From: Phlebiopsis flavidoalba
Lineage: Eukaryota; Basidiomycota; Agaricomycetes; Polyporales; Phanerochaetaceae
Length of the DNA stretch: 64,000 nucleotides
Assembly: GCA_035772785.1 (NCBI GenBank)
Contig: JAOCPU010000059.1
Location: 144,294 to 208,293 of the forward strand
Direction: 5' to 3'
The notes under the pieces are model-generated. The model was not told the DNA's origin. It was given only the letters and a program-made list of their open reading frames with translations, and did not search any database. This document shows positions 37,182-49,753 of the stretch, one piece after another (within the stretch, counting starts at the first letter, position 1; the number at the start of each line of letters is the position of its first letter). A program made the translations under genes and the position numbers.

Positions 37182-40100
37182 CTACCGCGAGGCTGGCCTT
37201 GAAGATCCCTCAAGCAATTTCTCTCCATCTCTTCGCGACTCCAGCTTTTGTTCGAAGGTCTCGGCGTTTGTCGTAGCCGCCTTACGAGCTTTAAACTTGC
37301 CCTTGTCTTTGTCACCCTCTCTCGCTCTGGGATCGGCGCTTGTGGATGTGGGCGGCTTGGCCCGTTCTCTTGTTTACAACCTCGAGCGTAATCCTTAGTC
37401 TTGGTGAGCTGGCCTCGGCTGTTTTGGAATTGTGAAATTCTAGGATGACTGCCCTGGGACAGCAGCGGGGGTCTCCCCTTGTCTGAGGGCATACGGCCAA
37501 CAGGACTCAGGCGGTGGCTTGTTCACGAGCCTGCGAGGGTTGAGCAAAGGGCTCCAAAGTATCTACCATCAATCGAACTTTACAGGCTTGTTCAAAGACG
37601 TTCCTGATGTAACGATGAACTCCTCTGTATCTGCTTCCACGTTGTTTACCAAATCGTCCCGGGGATCGCGTGGAAAAACCTTTCGATAAATCTCGGTTCT
37701 AGGGGTTCAGACGTTAGCAGCATTCACGATGCGTATTTGGGACGGTTTCCGTACGTCTGTGCAACAGCACAAGGGCCCCAAAGACACAAACGGGTCCCTG
37801 TCCAAAACGCGTCACAACACACAGGATCTTCAAAGCCCGTGAGGATCAACGTGTGGGGTGGGTGTGTGGCAACGTACCATTCGCTTCGACCAAATCTTCG
37901 CTCACCAGATTCCTTCCGGATGCGTCCGAGCGTGCGTCAGGGAGCACCCGTTTCTTCTTCAGAATCATAGCCCAGCCATCGCTGCGTACCGGGCACCTTG
38001 TCATCGTGCTGCACGTCGCCATTGGCAGGAAACACCAAAGAGCTGTCCGTCAACCTGAGCCTCAGGGGCATCCCCATTTGCTTGATCATCGGCGCCGCCC
38101 AAACCATGCTCTGCGTCTCCGTCCGCATTAGCCATCTCTTCCTCAACGATCTTCTCCTCAATTGTTGGAACAACTGAGCTGGTAAAGCCGGGCTCTTCCT
38201 TGCCGTCTCGAGTGAATGTTTTGACGTTCGGCATTCAAGCTCTTGTCAGAGGCAGTACCGTCGAGGCCGCTGGTTCTTGATGCCCGTTTTCTTGAGAAGT
38301 TTTTGCCATGCCCTTTGATTGCACATCATCGGTACCATGAATGGCTGGAGGCAAAATTTATGAGCACAAGTCTCCAAGAATGGTTGAAATACAAACCTTG
38401 CTCAATTACGTCGATGCCGTTGCGACCAAGTCTCTTAGTCGCAGTTCTGCGTTCTCGTTTACTGATATATATGTGACACCATCTTCTTGGCCATGCTCTT
38501 GCTCATCACTCGGATCCCATTCATCCACGCTCGTGGGGGGCCTTTACTGGGTCCGAAGCCATAAGGTCTTCCTCATACATGGCGTCCACGTCTAACCCGA
38601 GATGTTCGCGCATCAATCTGACGCGGAGGGTGTGAGCAAGCGGCCAACTTTTGAACGGCTTTCCTGCCATCGTGCTTCAAGGGATACAAGGTTAGTTCTA
38701 TGTGATAAAAGAGTCTAGCCAATGCCGCACCAATCAATCATGTCGGTGTCCCTGATGACGGCAGGCGATTTCGGAGTCGCGGTCACCACGCTGTGAGCCG
38801 TTCATTGATGGGTGTTTGCGCTTCCGATGATAGCAAGGGCGGTCCGTCCACAATGAGAATCTTTGCGTGGATGTAGACCTGCTCCGTTGTCAAGATATCG
38901 CCTCGAAGCTTGCCCCAGTTCCGCAATGAAAACACAGTGATGTAAGTCATCCAGGCTAGAGGATTGTTTTAGCAGCATATATCATCGAGGAGAATCTTGT
39001 TTGTTCCTTAGCATCGATACCCTCCTTCCTGAGACAGCGTAGATCGAGTTGGGACCAGCGACAGATTGTCCTATTCTGGCACTCCAAAATGATGCGAATC
39101 TGAAGCAGGACATCACTGTTGGAAACACCTTGGTCAGGAACGAAGAGACGTACCGCGCTCGCGTCGCTGTGATCGACCGGGAACGTGAAGCCTGGAAGGA
39201 GGGGAATCATAATGCAGACCTTGAAAGGGGTCTTTTCGTGATGTTGCGCGAAATGATCCTGTGGACGAGAGCGTCTCCGATCTTATTCTCTATCTTGACG
39301 CTCGTTCACCAAACCGTCCTGCCTTAAATGAGTGGGGCTCTTCATCACGAAATAAAGGCTTACGATGTGATGAAGAACTGGTTCTCGATGTAGATGATGA
39401 ATGTTCAGACATCTGGATAGCTTGAAGTGGATCGGCCATAGGGCTCCACGACATGAATTAAACATGATAAACTCACCCTTGAGGTAAGCGTTCTGGATCG
39501 AATGCTCAATCCTTTCCGGGGTGCCGAGAGACCAGGGGGACCAGCTGAGCGACATATCTGGAGGAGTTCGAACAGGTCCCCGTCAGGCCCAAATGTATGA
39601 AGTTCACCGGCCTGAACTCGGGAGGTGGTAGCAGTGATGGCATTGCTAGCGCCGTGTGATTTCTGTGGAGATTTTAGTGAGTGTGTTTTCGCAGTAACCG
39701 GGTAAGCTCACCTTAATACGGAGCAAATAGTTTCCAGCTGTGGGATGTGCTGAATGAAATGACGCATTATTATTGAATTATCGTACTTACCGCTGTAGGG
39801 GGGGGGCGAAGTGACGGGCAAGATCCCGCGCGGGTTGCCCTACGATTTGCATGGAGACGTCATGCCTAAGTCCGAGGATTAAACGAGCACAGTTGGTCCA
39901 AGTATGAGATACACACCATGGCATCCGAGGAACCTTGGAACGATCGTACATGTCTTCGAACGGCTTATTCAACGTGTGGAAATCAGTCACGCGAGGGTTA
40001 CTATAGTCCTTGCCTGTACGGGTTATTGCTTTTAAATCTCAACTCGTGGTCTGACTATACGCAACCAGGCAAAATGACGTCCGGACTTTCTCCAGCCTCC

Positions 40101-43100
40101 GGGTCGTCAACCAAGACGTGCTGGGGGGTGTCCCAACTAGGGGACAAGAAGCAAATTAGTGACCGTCTATCCATCACGCGTATACATACCGTCCAAAGCA
40201 GGCGTCAAGGCCTCCCATAAACGCGATCAGCTTGGTCGATGGACACAAAGCTTCTCGTGCTGCGAAAAAAAAATAGTCAGGATGAGGGAATGTATAAGCA
40301 AACTGCAGAACCATACATTTGCCCAGTAGAAGGTGCCTGTCTGGAAATGCGAAGGCGAACGTTGGACCCATGATGTTTGGGTGGAGGCCGCTGAGTCTTT
40401 TGCTTGGCGTAGCTGCGTAAGACGTGTCAAAAAAAAAAAAAAAAAGAGAGTTTACATCCATCGCTTTTTGAAAAGTCGCTTACTTGCTATCAGTCGGGGT
40501 CGTTCTACTGGATACTTCGAGACTATTCGAGGTCATTTGCTGATTTAGGGCAATAGGTGGTGATGTGACACTCACTAAAGAATGACGTAAACCTTTACAC
40601 CTTCCTTAGCTTTACGCTCGAGGAGTTGATCCAGCCTGTACTTCTCCATGTTGGGCTTCGCATCTGCAGTAATTCCTGAGACAGCCACCATCATGGATAT
40701 AGAATTGCTGTTCCTTCGCTGAGGCAGAATAGCCCTCGAGAGATTCCAGAAGTAATCACCGGCTAAACAAAATGGGTGATGAGTATTCTTTCAACCACAC
40801 GGGATGAATAAGACATAAATTACCGCACTTCCGATCTCACGAGGCCACTGTGCGGCGTACGTTTTTTTTTTTTAAGTCGGAATTGGTGCAAAGCTTTCGA
40901 ATCGTGGTTTCTTGCCCGTATAGTTGAGATTCCCTTCGCGCAACCCGTCCGTTCAACAGAGCGAGCAATCCATTGAAGCATTGACGCTTCACTCTACATC
41001 AGCATACACAGAAACCCCGCAGTTCCGATTTCACTTGCCGTACCTCGTTACGTGCAAATAGCTTCAATCGCAATCTGTGAGTTCTCGACATAGAAGGTAT
41101 GTTTTCGACACATCGTGTTGCTTCTGCTTCTTTCCGTCTTGTTTCGACCCGAAGCCTTCTGGTTGTCAGGTCCGAGGAGAGGGTTCGTGTTCGTAGAAGG
41201 GTCTAGAATGGGGGTGATTTGTCTCGCGAGTTGGGGGGGGGGAGGCGCGCCCTCATCGTCCGCAGGATTCTGGTGACGATGGAGACCCGAAACTGGTCCC
41301 TTGCTGCTGGTCGAGGTCGAAGGCCGTTCACTTGGCACCCGCATTCGTGGAGGTCTCTGCATGGTGTCCAACTTTGAAGATCCTAGAGATACGGGCTTTC
41401 ATAGTACCACCGTTTAGGGATTTGGCAACGCTCGTCGTTACTTTGGCTCGCATCAGCCTTATCCTCTTCAAGCGCTGTCTCAGGATGGGTGAGAAGGTTG
41501 AGACCCTGGCGATAGTATCGCTTGGGGCGTTCGATCTTGAAGTCGTTGTCAATCATGAGACGTCGTGGACGATTATCTGTGCGAAACGATTGAACTGAAA
41601 TGAACCGACAATGGTTGGAGGCTGGCTTTACCTCTCCCATCTCTTCGACGACGACAAGATAGCTTTCGCGTACAGCACACCATCTCTGCTTCTTCTTTTC
41701 CTTCAGCCCGTACCACGTTTGCCGAAAAGGCCCTTTGTTGCCAACGGATTCGATGCGAAGAAGTCCGGCCTTGTATTGTGCCCCACCTGACTGAGCAAGT
41801 GCGATGGATAATGCGCTGATCTCGAGGAAGCCAGCCAAGCGGTTGGATGCGGGATGGAACATCTGTGCCATTGCTCTGTGAGATGCAATAGACGTGCAAA
41901 TCCTTGTGAACCTACGACAGCACGCATCAAGCCAATCAGGTAGTTCTCTAAAGACTCGCGTTGTAGTCGAGCGAAGTCAGCCCTGCTAAAGTCGCCACTT
42001 CGTTCTTTCAAGAAGTTGAAATAGGGAAGGCCTGCGGGGCAGATTCATGACATTTCACGTTGTATGCATACTTGTAGACTTACCGGCTCTGGGGAAAGTT
42101 CGGGCAGAGTCTCTACATTGCGGTTGTATGCATTGGAGATAGTATAATGCGTAATGCAACGAGATGAATTCCCGAAGTTTGACGATACACGACCCATCGA
42201 GCGGCTCCGTTAGCGTACTCACACTCTATGCGGAAGACAGCTTTATTTCCATGAAGAGGATGTAGACTGTCCGCTGACACGAATGCGAAGGCGGTGGAAA
42301 AGTATAGGAACCCTCCGGTGTCCTTTCTCGTCGCGCTCAATCCATAGGCGCATGAGCAGCGCTGAAAGACCACCGCTGATTGAGTTCGTCGGTGATGTTT
42401 TCACCGACTGTGGGACAACTGCAGATGGCCCGGGAGCTTGTCCTCGGCCCTGCGCAGCAATAGAGGGTAGCAGAGAGCGAAGACGATTCCATTTAGGCGC
42501 AGTGTTCGGCCGTCCCTCCGGTTTGTCTTGCTTGAAGTGAGGAAGGGACTTGCTTCGGCCAGTGCTACCATTCGAGGAGTCGTCGGTGCCGGTATGCTAC
42601 CTATGCGAAGCTGTCTGCCATCTCCATCTTCGAGTGCAGGAGTACCAGGAGCAGGTCCAATGATCGGCTCCCAGGGGCGGGACTGCTAGTCTCTTCGCCT
42701 TGGTGGCGAGAATCTCGCCGGGACATAGAAGGTTGAGCATAATCTTCTTTGGGGGATTCTGTCGTCCACTTAAAAACGTCGTGAAAGTAGCTAAAGCTCT
42801 CCCGCCGCTTGTTCCTCTTCTCTACGAGCTCCCTCTCCTTCTCTCTCGCTGCTCCGGATCGGAGTACTCGAGAGCACCGCGGAATGGGGTCGTGGTCGGT
42901 ACAAAAGTCGCTGGCCTCCCACTCTTCCGCAGAGGAGGGTAGACGATGATCTGTCCTACCGTCCTGCTCGTCGTCTGAGTTGGCACGGGAGGTATTATGC
43001 GAGCCAGAGACCGTTATAATGGTAGGATATTGACCTCGGGGGTCCGGTGCGAGCTGAAGGCGTACTAGCTGACCATCCGGGGTATCTGAGAGCTCTGTCT

Positions 43101-43273
43101 CGGGCTGCGCTGCTTGTGAGCCTGGGAAGAGGGATGAGACGGACTCTTGTCGTGAGTGTTGCCGCGCCGAGGGTAGCGCTTTGGCCGTCAAGAGGTGGTT
43201 CTTTGAGGGTGATTGGTTCATCGCCCTCGTCTGCCGAGTGCGGTCCTCCCTCTCCTTCATGAGCGCTTTCCAC
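37182..43273 (-). CDS. phospholipase D with PX and PH domains (PLD1/Spo14 type)
   Basis: This enzyme hydrolyses phosphatidylcholine to phosphatidic acid at membranes. On the minus strand a charged, disordered N terminus (about 43270-42600) precedes a PX-like block (VFRIECEYANGAARWVVYRQ, about 42230-42170). A PH-like block follows (KKKQRWCAVRESYLVVVEE, about 41705-41640). HKD motif 1 begins HEKLCV (about 40259-40235) but is shifted by one base before its Asp, and IAFMGGLDACFGR follows. Further blocks are DVILPGQDYSNPRVTDFHTL, then EDMYDRSKVPRMPWHDV and GQPARDLARHF. SLGTPERIEHSIQNAYLK is read near 39530-39480. HKD motif 2, VYIHAKILIVD, is intact at 38846-38878. The C terminus (KFKARKAATTNAETFEQKLE, about 37300-37240) ends at a TAG at 37182-37184. 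The true start may lie upstream of 43273 in a separate exon. Length and domain order match fungal Spo14. Confidence 0.92.
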
Positions 43274-44445
43274 AGCGTCGTGGAGAACCCTGTGGTGGCT
43301 GGGCGACGGAGGCCATGGTGGTGGAATGGGTAAAGCGAGTGGAGGTGTGCAATAGGTCGTTCAAGTATGGATATAAGGGAGGTGTGCTAGATGCCCAGTG
43401 CCTGCCAAGCGCACTGCGCTTGATATACCGACGTCATAGAAAAGCAACGGTAAGTAGCGTTTACTTACCCACTGTTACAGAAGACTAACAACCCGGTAAC
43501 CATCAGTACAAACTGATACACACAACTCTGCCGACGGCCCGACCCAGGATGCCACTCCGATGCCACTCACACATGCTCACCGTGCCTTGTAAATGAACGG
43601 CGATCAGGGAACGAATGGGGAACTCAAAAAAGCACCACCTCGAAGTCATTCTGGTACCCGTACACTCTTCCTACAATTGAGACCAGTTAAAGGCTTAAAG
43701 CGCATCAATTCTGCGAAGACCCTAAGGTTAACTAGGTTTGTAATGTAGTGCCTCCCTAAGTACGAGATGCTGCCTGACTGGACAGGCCAAACGACGTTCG
43801 TTCACTTGACGGGACTACCACTTGCTGAGCTATAAGGGCACCGGGGGGGCCTTTGTGTATGGTCCACCCGCCTTTCCATAGCCGATAAATACCCCACCAT
43901 CCCAAAGCTGGCGAGTCGTACAATTCAAAGTCCTTTTTATTGACTCTGCGCACGCATCTGGCTATCCTGCAGATGAGTCAGGCTCGGTCTGCGGAACGTG
44001 GCGAGGATCCTCAGGTGTAAATTGACTCGCGTTGGGGATCTAGTGCCGCCACATACTCGCTTCGCCTAAGAGTCATTGTTATATACCCCCTCCCCCACCA
44101 AACGGAGTACGTGAAGCGTCAACGCACACCTGTCACTGCAATGTGTACACGTCAATGGCAGATTTAGATTTCCGCATACAGACTCCCCAACGCTTTGCTG
44201 TGCATCCGCTTGCGGTTGCACGACGGTCATTACCTCTGACGGATAGGTCGGTATATACAGTCGACATCTCTCGGCAACGTTTGCGTACTTCGTGCTTCTT
44301 CTCCCCCAAAACTTCGTACGACGGGAGCACTCAAACGGCTTGCATACCGCCGCACACTGAATGACCATGAGAGACGCGGTAGGCTGTTACGGACTATGTG
44401 CTTACTTGCTCCCCTCGGTAGCGTCTTTCAACATCCTCTTGCGAG
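43274..44445. other. intergenic between PLD and the OYE array
   Basis: No gene was recognised. Both flanking genes read outward from this interval, so it should hold two promoters. Confidence 0.35.
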
Positions 44446-44452
44446 TATAAAA
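44446..44452 (+). promoter_or_regulatory. TATA box of OYE copy 1
   Basis: TATAAAA lies 97 bases before the ATG of the first OYE copy. Related TATA boxes sit 61 and 68 bases before copies 2 and 3, supporting function. Confidence 0.6.
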
Positions 44453-44542
44453 GCATGCAGTAACTCCAGGAATTCTGCAGCAGACACGGCTCCTCCTTCG
44501 CTCTGGCATTCCACTAGCCTGTTCTATCTCCATCAGTATATA

Positions 44543-46091
44543 ATGGCCTCCGTTACCTCCATGATACCTCATCTCTCCTCTTCCCTAACTCTCGGCGACC
44601 TCACTCTGGGCCATAGATGCATTATGGCCTCGCTCACCCGCAAACACGCGCCGTACCCACCAATGTCCCCATACATGACTCTATCCGGGAATATTACGCT
44701 CAACGTGCGCGTGGTGGCGCGGGGCTCATTCTATCGGAGGGTGCTCTCATCGAACCGCAGGGCACCGAATGGCCGCATGCCCCAGGCATCTGGAGCGACG
44801 AGCACGTTCAAGCGTGGAAGAAGATCACTGACGGTGTGCACGAAGCTGGATCATATATTTTTTTGCCAGGTAAGAAGAGCGTACACCATTGGCACGCCCA
44901 TACGTTCTCACATCTTGTTCAGCTGTGGCATGTAGGACGCGTCGCCCACCCGATAAACACGTCTGGACAGACAAGGACGGAAATGTATGAGGGCTCGTTA
45001 TTGATGAGCATATAGACTGCTGACCTTGCTCCAGGACGTGTTTGGCCCGTCCGCAATCGCAGCTCAAGGTGGAAAGTTTTAGGCACCTACCTGGCGAGCC
45101 AGGATATGTGACCGTGAGTAGGTTTCAATCCGCGGTGATATCTACTGACTCGTCCATGGTTCACTCCAGCCAGCAGCCATAGACGACCCGTGGGTCTTCG
45201 TGAAAAGTTCAAGCACGCTGCTATGATGGCCAAGAAAGCGGGCTTCGACGGTGTTGAGCGTACGTACAAGTCTAAGACCCATCCCGCAGTGACTGACGGA
45301 TCTTCAGTCCATTCCGCTACAGGATATTTGCCTCACCAGTTCTTGGACTATTCGTACCGAATAAGCGCGTCGACTGGAATGGGGCGGCAATCTGTCGAGA
45401 AACCGTTGCAGATTTGGCCTGGAGTGTATCAAGGTCATGTGTCGAGGTCATGGGGTCGCCCGCGAGAGTTGGTATCAAAATTAGCTCCCGTGTGGAGGCT
45501 ACAATGATGTCCGGTGCGTCACTTTTTGCTTAGCAGCCATGCGTCGTACTTGAAACTGCATAGGATGCCACTCAAACCCCGATACCATCCGACCTACACA
45601 TACTACCTCACGCAACTCGCGATTCGATGCAGCTCGCATCTGTCCAGCTCGTGCGCGACTTCCACTGCCATGTGGACATAACGGTTCCCATACAACCCCC
45701 CCTCACGACGCACGAGGAAGCAAGAGGCCGTTCGGACCGCTCAAACGCGGGGACGCCGCACGACGTGCTCGCCGTATACGCAGGGCTCCTCAAGCCCCTC
45801 AGTCCCGTCCTGCACTCGAGGGCCATTCCGAGGCTGCCATCCGCGCCGTGCGATGGCCGCACCCAGACTTTCGATTGTCAGAACCCCACGCCGACGAGGG
45901 TCTTCGTCAACGAGCGGGTGTGACAACCGTTGAAGAAGCGGGGAGGTATTTGATTAAACGAGGCGTCGTGGATGCGGTCGCGTTTGAGCACGCCGTGGAT
46001 TTGCAATCCCGACTTTCAGAGACGCGTCGAGCGACGGATCCCGCTCAGCATGGAGCTTGACCGCGTCGCGACGCTGTATGTGCTGGTGTAG
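44543..46091 (+). CDS. Old Yellow Enzyme family flavin oxidoreductase, copy 1
   Basis: This is an FMN-dependent NAD(P)H enzyme that reduces activated alkenes. It starts MASVTSMIPHLSSSLTLGDL at 44543, then [29 protein letters not shown] and WSDEHVQAWKKITDGVHEAG. After an intron, [10 protein letters not shown] follows (about 44920-44950). The active-site block reads HSATGYLPHQFLDYS (about 45308-45350), where the other copies have HSANGY. The usual substrate-binding Asn is therefore Thr (codon 45319-45321). Later blocks include [16 protein letters not shown] (about 45880-45915) and DAVAFEH. It ends SMELDRVATLY with TAG at 46089-46091. Several indels are present and the HPDMPEQI block is poorly conserved. 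The gene is more diverged than copies 2 and 3 and may be decaying. Confidence 0.83.
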
Positions 46092-46958
46092 AATGGGGAA
46101 CCTAGCATTGGGTGTATACACGCTACCCCTACGGCCGATGCCTCTCGCGTAAGTAGGACAACGATCGACCCAGCAACAATTTGTGAATAGTTGTGGGTTT
46201 GTAGTGGCGGCTCAATATTATCGAATGGATTGCTTGATATCTTCTACGAACTCAATTCTGACGTGAAATTGTGCATTTATTTACGGAAGGGTTTGCCATG
46301 GCCCTTTGGATCGAATTACCAGCAAGGGCTGCCCTAAACACGACGACGCGATCACGTGCTTGATCTGACGGCCCGAAGGCACGAGGCCCAACAGCCTCTT
46401 TGCAGCTACAACCGGCGAACCACCACGACGAAGATTGCCCAAAAAGTTGGGGAGGGGGGGGGAAAAGGTGAGAGGCAGGGTAGAGAGAATCCGTCAAAAT
46501 ACTTTTCTGCAGCTGATCTATGAAAATCTACTTCCCAGACAAAAGAAAGAGGGCTCGCGCTGCGTCTAACACCGGAGCTGTGCCAAGGACGCCGTGTGAG
46601 ACCACTCGCGGTGTGCTGCTCATTGACCGTACGCCCGGGCAGGGCATCCGTGTGTCCAATGCGGCGAAGTGCGCGTACAAGGCAGCATACGGAGCGTGCA
46701 AAGCTGCGTGAATGATGCGGTCATATCGTCAGTCTTCGCTTAGAAGCTAACAGCGATGTAGAGCTCTCTCAAACTCCACTCGTGTCCCATGGCCATCGAT
46801 CATAGCTGCTTTCGCTAATTTCTTTGGACTTGCGAAGGCCTCATGTTCAGTGGCCTTTGATCTGGTTTGCTCCTCCTAGAACATATGCCGAGGGGTCCGC
46901 TCAGATGTACCATCAAGACGAGCCGAACGTCCTCACCAATATGCTTTTCTCCATGACC
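46092..46958. other. intergenic between OYE copies 1 and 2
   Basis: No gene was recognised. Short open frames at 46520-46710 have no motif. A G-rich run lies near 46453-46460. Confidence 0.4.
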
Positions 46959-46965
46959 TATAAAG
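46959..46965 (+). promoter_or_regulatory. TATA box of OYE copy 2
   Basis: TATAAAG lies 61 bases before the ATG of copy 2, matching the placement in copies 1 and 3. Confidence 0.6.
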
Positions 46966-47019
46966 ACGGCAGATACAGATGACTACACACACCGACTACC
47001 CAACATACGTCCTTCCACA

Positions 47020-48581
47020 ATGTCCCAACCCCATGCACCGCACATCTCCCAGCCGCTCACACTGGGCGACCTCACCCTCAAGAACCGCAACATCATGGCC
47101 TCGCTCACGCGCAACCGCAACACACCCACCGACCAACGTGCCCAACGCCACCGTGCTCGAGTACTACGTGCAGCGTGCGCGCGCGCGGCGGATGCGGCCT
47201 CATCATGAGCGAGGGCACGCTCGTCGCGCGCAGCAGGGCACCGAGTGGCCGCATGCGCCGGGGGATCTGGAACGAGGAGCAGGTTCAGGCGTGGAGGAAG
47301 ATCACCGATGCGGTGCATGAGGCGGGGTCGTTGATGTTTTGTCAGGTGGGTGCTCCGCAGATTGTGGTGTTGTGGAGCTCAAGGTTTTGTGTGTAGTTGT
47401 GGCATGTCGGACGGGTCGCGCATCCCGATATGCCTGAGCAGATTGCCTCTGGGAAGGTAGTGTCTTTAAAGCTGTCTCGTAATACTGGGGAACTCATATT
47501 ATATAGCCTGTGCCAGCACCATCGGCTATCGCGGCTGGCGGAGGGAAATTTCGAACGCTTCCCAGAACACCCGGATACGTCACGGTAAGTACAGTCTCAT
47601 TAATAAGATAGTAGGCTGCGTGATCCTCATTACACGCTCTTAATAAAGCCTACCGTCTTGGAAGACCCATGGACCATGTGTAGAAGATTTCAGAAACCGC
47701 AGCGCAAACTGGCCAAGAAGGCCGGTTTCGACGGCTGTCGAACGTGAGCTTGTGGCGTTTCGTGGGTAATCTCGATGATTAACGACACTGCGTACAGTTC
47801 ACTCTGCAAACGGATACTACACCACACCCAGTTCCTTGACTATACATCCAACCAGCGCACCGACGAATGGGGGCGGCTCTATTGAGAACCGCTGCCGATT
47901 CGGCCTGGAGTGCCTGAAGGCAATGATCGATGTCTGGGGGCCTGCCCGCGTTGGGATCAAGGTCAGCCCTTGCGGCGGCTACAACGACATGGGGTATGTG
48001 CATCCTAGCTAGAGACCTAGCTCTTTCAATACTCACAATGCTACAGAATGCCTCTACCGGGACACAATCGCGACATACAACCACTACTTTACCCAGATCG
48101 CGGCAATGAAGCCCGCATACGTCCAGCTCGTGCGCTACGTCGGCGTCATGGACCCCACCCATCCCCACCGCACACATCACCGACAACGGCGCGCCACACC
48201 CCCTCCGCGGCATCCCGCACGACGTCGTCGCGATCTACGGCGGACTGATCAAACCTCCGCCCGCCTCCCTCGCGCGGCACACCGAGGCGCACCTCCGCGG
48301 GGCGCGCGATGCCCCCGCCCGCGCTCGACGCGCGCCAACCCGACGCCGACGCGCGTGTTCGTGAACGGCGCGATGGCGCTGGAGGAGGCCGAGGCGTACA
48401 TCGCGCAGGGGCCCTCGTGGACGCGGCGGTCTTTGGTCAGCTGTGGATTGGGAATCCGGACTTGCAGCGGCGCTTCGAGGGCGGGCTCCCCGTGAACACG
48501 GCGCCGGATCCGCATACGTTTTACAATGGGGTTGGCGAGGATATCAGTGCTGGGTATACTACGTACCCCCAAGCGGTATGA
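47020..48581 (+). CDS. Old Yellow Enzyme family flavin oxidoreductase, copy 2
   Basis: This copy has the same fold and reaction class as copy 1. It starts [20 protein letters not shown] at 47020, then [56 protein letters not shown] and LMFCQ. Introns fall at the same places as in copy 3. [20 protein letters not shown] lies at about 47398-47455, and HSANGY at about 47800. [28 protein letters not shown] and [16 protein letters not shown] run to about 47995. Then come AYVQLVRYV (about 48115-48145), [19 protein letters not shown] (about 48338-48395), [13 protein letters not shown] and [12 protein letters not shown]. The stop is at 48579-48581. The active-site His, Asn and Tyr are present. A handful of single-base shifts interrupt it, including in the GYLPHQ block. 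Confidence 0.9.
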
Positions 48582-49685
48582 AGGTTCTAGAGAAGGCGAG
48601 ATTGCAATCGGCTACTGTGCGTGGCTCTTACCCCACCGTAGATATAGATGTATGATCATCCTGTGTATTCTATGCGTCTTGGTAAATACCGGCTGGAGGT
48701 GTACGAAAGTGCAAGGCATGAGAGCGAAAAATTATGGGGCTCAGAAACTAGGCGAAAATGACTAGAAGGCGTCAAGCACTATGTTGTGGATTCAAGATAT
48801 GCTGAGTATCGGGACGGCCCCGCGTCACGCGTGGCATTTGACAATCCAAGTACACGGACTGCTGACAAATAAAAACATACGGAGAACGATGTGGGGCTAC
48901 ACCATAGCTACGTAGACCGCAGAGTGATTTAGCCAAAGCACTACGATTAACTTTCTGGCCCCTGGGCTAGATAACTTGCAGAAGCGCGTCGATCACAAAG
49001 GGTCCGCCATCACTCGCGTACGTAAGCAAGAAGCGCGCGAATGAGGCAACGACGCTGACCGCGACTCCGCGTTTACTGACCCCCACTATAGCACTGCTCG
49101 CTGACTTGTTGTTCTCTGCGGGATTGCCATCTTGCCGACAGCAATAACTTCTGCTTTGTGCTGAATAACCCAGTGTTCCTCGTAGGAACATCCTCAGGAC
49201 TAGACACGGGATGTTTGGCCGAGAAACATATTTTCTCGAGGACCCGCCAGGTGCTGGGACCACGGTTAGTAAGCCGCGCAGGGCTACGAACGATGACCTA
49301 ACGGCAGCCAAGTGCCCACGCCAGGTCCCACATTCAAGTCCGCTCAAGGCCTGCGACAAGGATCGACCAGAGAATCGACAGGGATCGTGGCGTCGCCGAG
49401 GTACGCGCGTAGTCTGCACGTCCACGGCCCGCGCTGTTCTGGAAAATACTGACGCCGCAAACGTAAACAGAACCACTCCTGATCTTGGTAATATAAGACA
49501 GAGAAATGAGCGCGATACTGCTTGCCACCACGTTCTCCAGACTCCACACCGCGGCTCGGGTCACCGAAGCCATCGACATGGTCACTCTTTAGGGGCGCTC
49601 GCGAAGTCATCACCCGCCTCACCCGTCCGACGCGTACGCGCGAAGCCAAGGTAAGCAGAAGTGCCCACCGACTTTGGAAACCCCT
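48582..49685. other. intergenic between OYE copies 2 and 3
   Basis: No gene was recognised. An open frame at 49211-49654 is Arg/Ser/Thr-rich without motifs and overlaps the promoter of copy 3. Confidence 0.4.
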
Positions 49686-49691
49686 TATAAA
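49686..49691 (+). promoter_or_regulatory. TATA box of OYE copy 3
   Basis: TATAAA lies 68 bases before the ATG of copy 3. The equivalent place upstream of copy 4 reads TTTAACAAACG (about 54153-54163), so the box is lost there. Confidence 0.6.
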
Positions 49692-49753
49692 CGCGACACA
49701 TTTTCTCACTTTCAACCAACACACAGTCCCCCTCTCCCAGACCACTCAGCACA

